Source: Plakobranchus ocellatus (lineage: Eukaryota > Mollusca > Gastropoda > Plakobranchidae). Taken from it: DNA of 35,457 nucleotides. The translations under genes and the position numbers were made by a program. Every line of letters begins with the position of its first letter. The stretch's first letter is position 1. Positions 34,585-35,457 of this stretch are shown one piece after another. The stretch is taken from NCBI GenBank assembly GCA_019648995.1, contig BLXT01000029.1, forward strand, positions 973,490-1,008,946, in the 5' to 3' direction. The notes below the pieces were generated by a model. It did no database searches, was not told the origin of the DNA, and saw only the letters and a program-made list of their open reading frames with translations.

Positions 34585-35039
34585 CTGTTTAATAGATGAG
34601 ATACATAAAACTTTTACAATTTTAAAATTTATTCAGTGTCCAAAGCATAAGTGATTATTTAAAATTTGGGTTGCAAAAAAACTGTAAATCTTTAAACAGT
34701 GCGTTCATAATAACAAAATCAGAGTTTTTTATTCAATTAATTTTTTGACACAATGAAGTGTAATGCTTTGTTCTTTAAATCTATTTCTTTCATTTCCCTT
34801 TATGACATGCTAAAGGTACAATGTCCCTGAAATACTATCAGGAAAGCACAATGCAGCACTGCAATGCAACAATGGAAAGTTCACAATTTCCATTAACTTT
34901 TCCAATCCTTACAAGTTTTGCACATCCATTCAAAGGAAACACTTTTATTATTAATTCTTCGTACTCAGGTGAGCTATTTAGAACAAACATTAGCAATGTG
35001 GTCTTCCAGTCAAATCTGTTCTCAGTAAACCCTATGGGG

Positions 35040-35220
35040 CTATTGCTGCTACCATTTCCCATTGCCCATGAGTTAAGATTTCAGCAGAAGTTATTTTGTG
35101 TCTACATTACTGAATTTACTTTCAAATAAAGCTGTTGTTACTACCAATTCCTTATTGCCCATCAGTTAAGACTTTCAGTAAAAGTTATTCTCTGTCTACC
35201 TTTACAAAAATGGTGTAACT
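35040..35220. repeat. Diverged tandem duplication, 92-bp period
   Basis: Bases from 35040 (ctattgctgctacc...attgcccatgagttaag...) and from 35132 (ctgttgttactacc...attgcccatcagttaag...) align at a spacing of 92 with scattered substitutions. There is no coding frame through both copies. It lies in the intron upstream of Ig exon A. Confidence 0.8.
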
Positions 35221-35457
35221 TTTTGGAAAACAATTCTAATAAAGTTATAATCAAGTTTTTCGTTGTTAGCTTGCTTATTGTTTTGTGATTTTCAAAAAAT
35301 ATATTTCGTTTCCTTTTTTATTTTTATTGGTTCGTTTGTGCATTTGTTTCACTTTTTTCTATTAATTATGATATTATCAGTTTTAAAGCTAGAGGCTAAT
35401 AATGCTTGACTATGAGTTTATCTTTCAGCAGACCAGTAGCCTTTGGCAAAAACTTTT

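Noticed and set aside
34821-35129. Overlapping open frames of 102 and 74 codons on opposite strands
   Set aside because: Neither has coding character. The plus frame runs into the 92-bp duplication and neither joins the Ig exons with usable splice sites.
1-35457. CRISPR arrays, bacterial operons, ribosomal RNA genes
   Set aside because: Spliced genes and eukaryotic mobile elements dominate; no regularly spaced palindromic repeats, rRNA-like sequence or polycistronic gene order was seen.

Overview
This is an AT-rich window of animal nuclear DNA with spliced genes, long introns, many homopolymer tracts and microsatellites, and one 33-base assembly gap. Exon and intron structure, GT/AG splice sites and a clear bilaterian protein (TMEM198) identify a metazoan. 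Recurrent words such as taggcctac and tagatctac, plus the style of the decayed transposons, remind me of gastropod or other mollusc genomes, but that is an impression and not a proof.

Layout. Bases 1-3620 are 5' flank or a first intron. On the + strand, 3621-9089 holds a complete four-coding-exon TMEM198 gene (353 codons, DUF4203, seven membrane segments) with two short upstream ORFs before its start codon. Its 3' UTR probably ends near an AATAAA at 9954-9959. From about 10 to 21 kb I see no confident coding sequence, only low-complexity DNA, a 54-bp triplicated repeat and a change in strand composition near 18.2 kb. On the - strand, 21151-34584 carries the 3' half of a second gene, convergent with the first. 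Six exons encode two immunoglobulin-like domains, a short Gly/Ser-rich stalk and a hydrophobic C-terminus that ends like a GPI-attachment signal. The 5' end of that gene lies beyond the right edge.

The introns of the Ig gene hold the mobile DNA: a piggyBac-type MITE bounded by TTAA (24854-25174), the 3' end of a dead non-LTR retrotransposon (29519-29869), a compound minisatellite (about 30530-31420) and a broken hAT-like transposase (about 31535-33451). Two imperfect hairpins with 22-24 nt arms (1384-1458 and 24446-24518) have the geometry of microRNA precursors and are the most interesting unexplained structures.

The two protein genes have no evident functional link. TMEM198 is a multi-pass membrane protein tied to Wnt/LRP6 signalling in vertebrates. 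The Ig protein is probably an outer-leaflet, GPI-anchored adhesion or recognition molecule.
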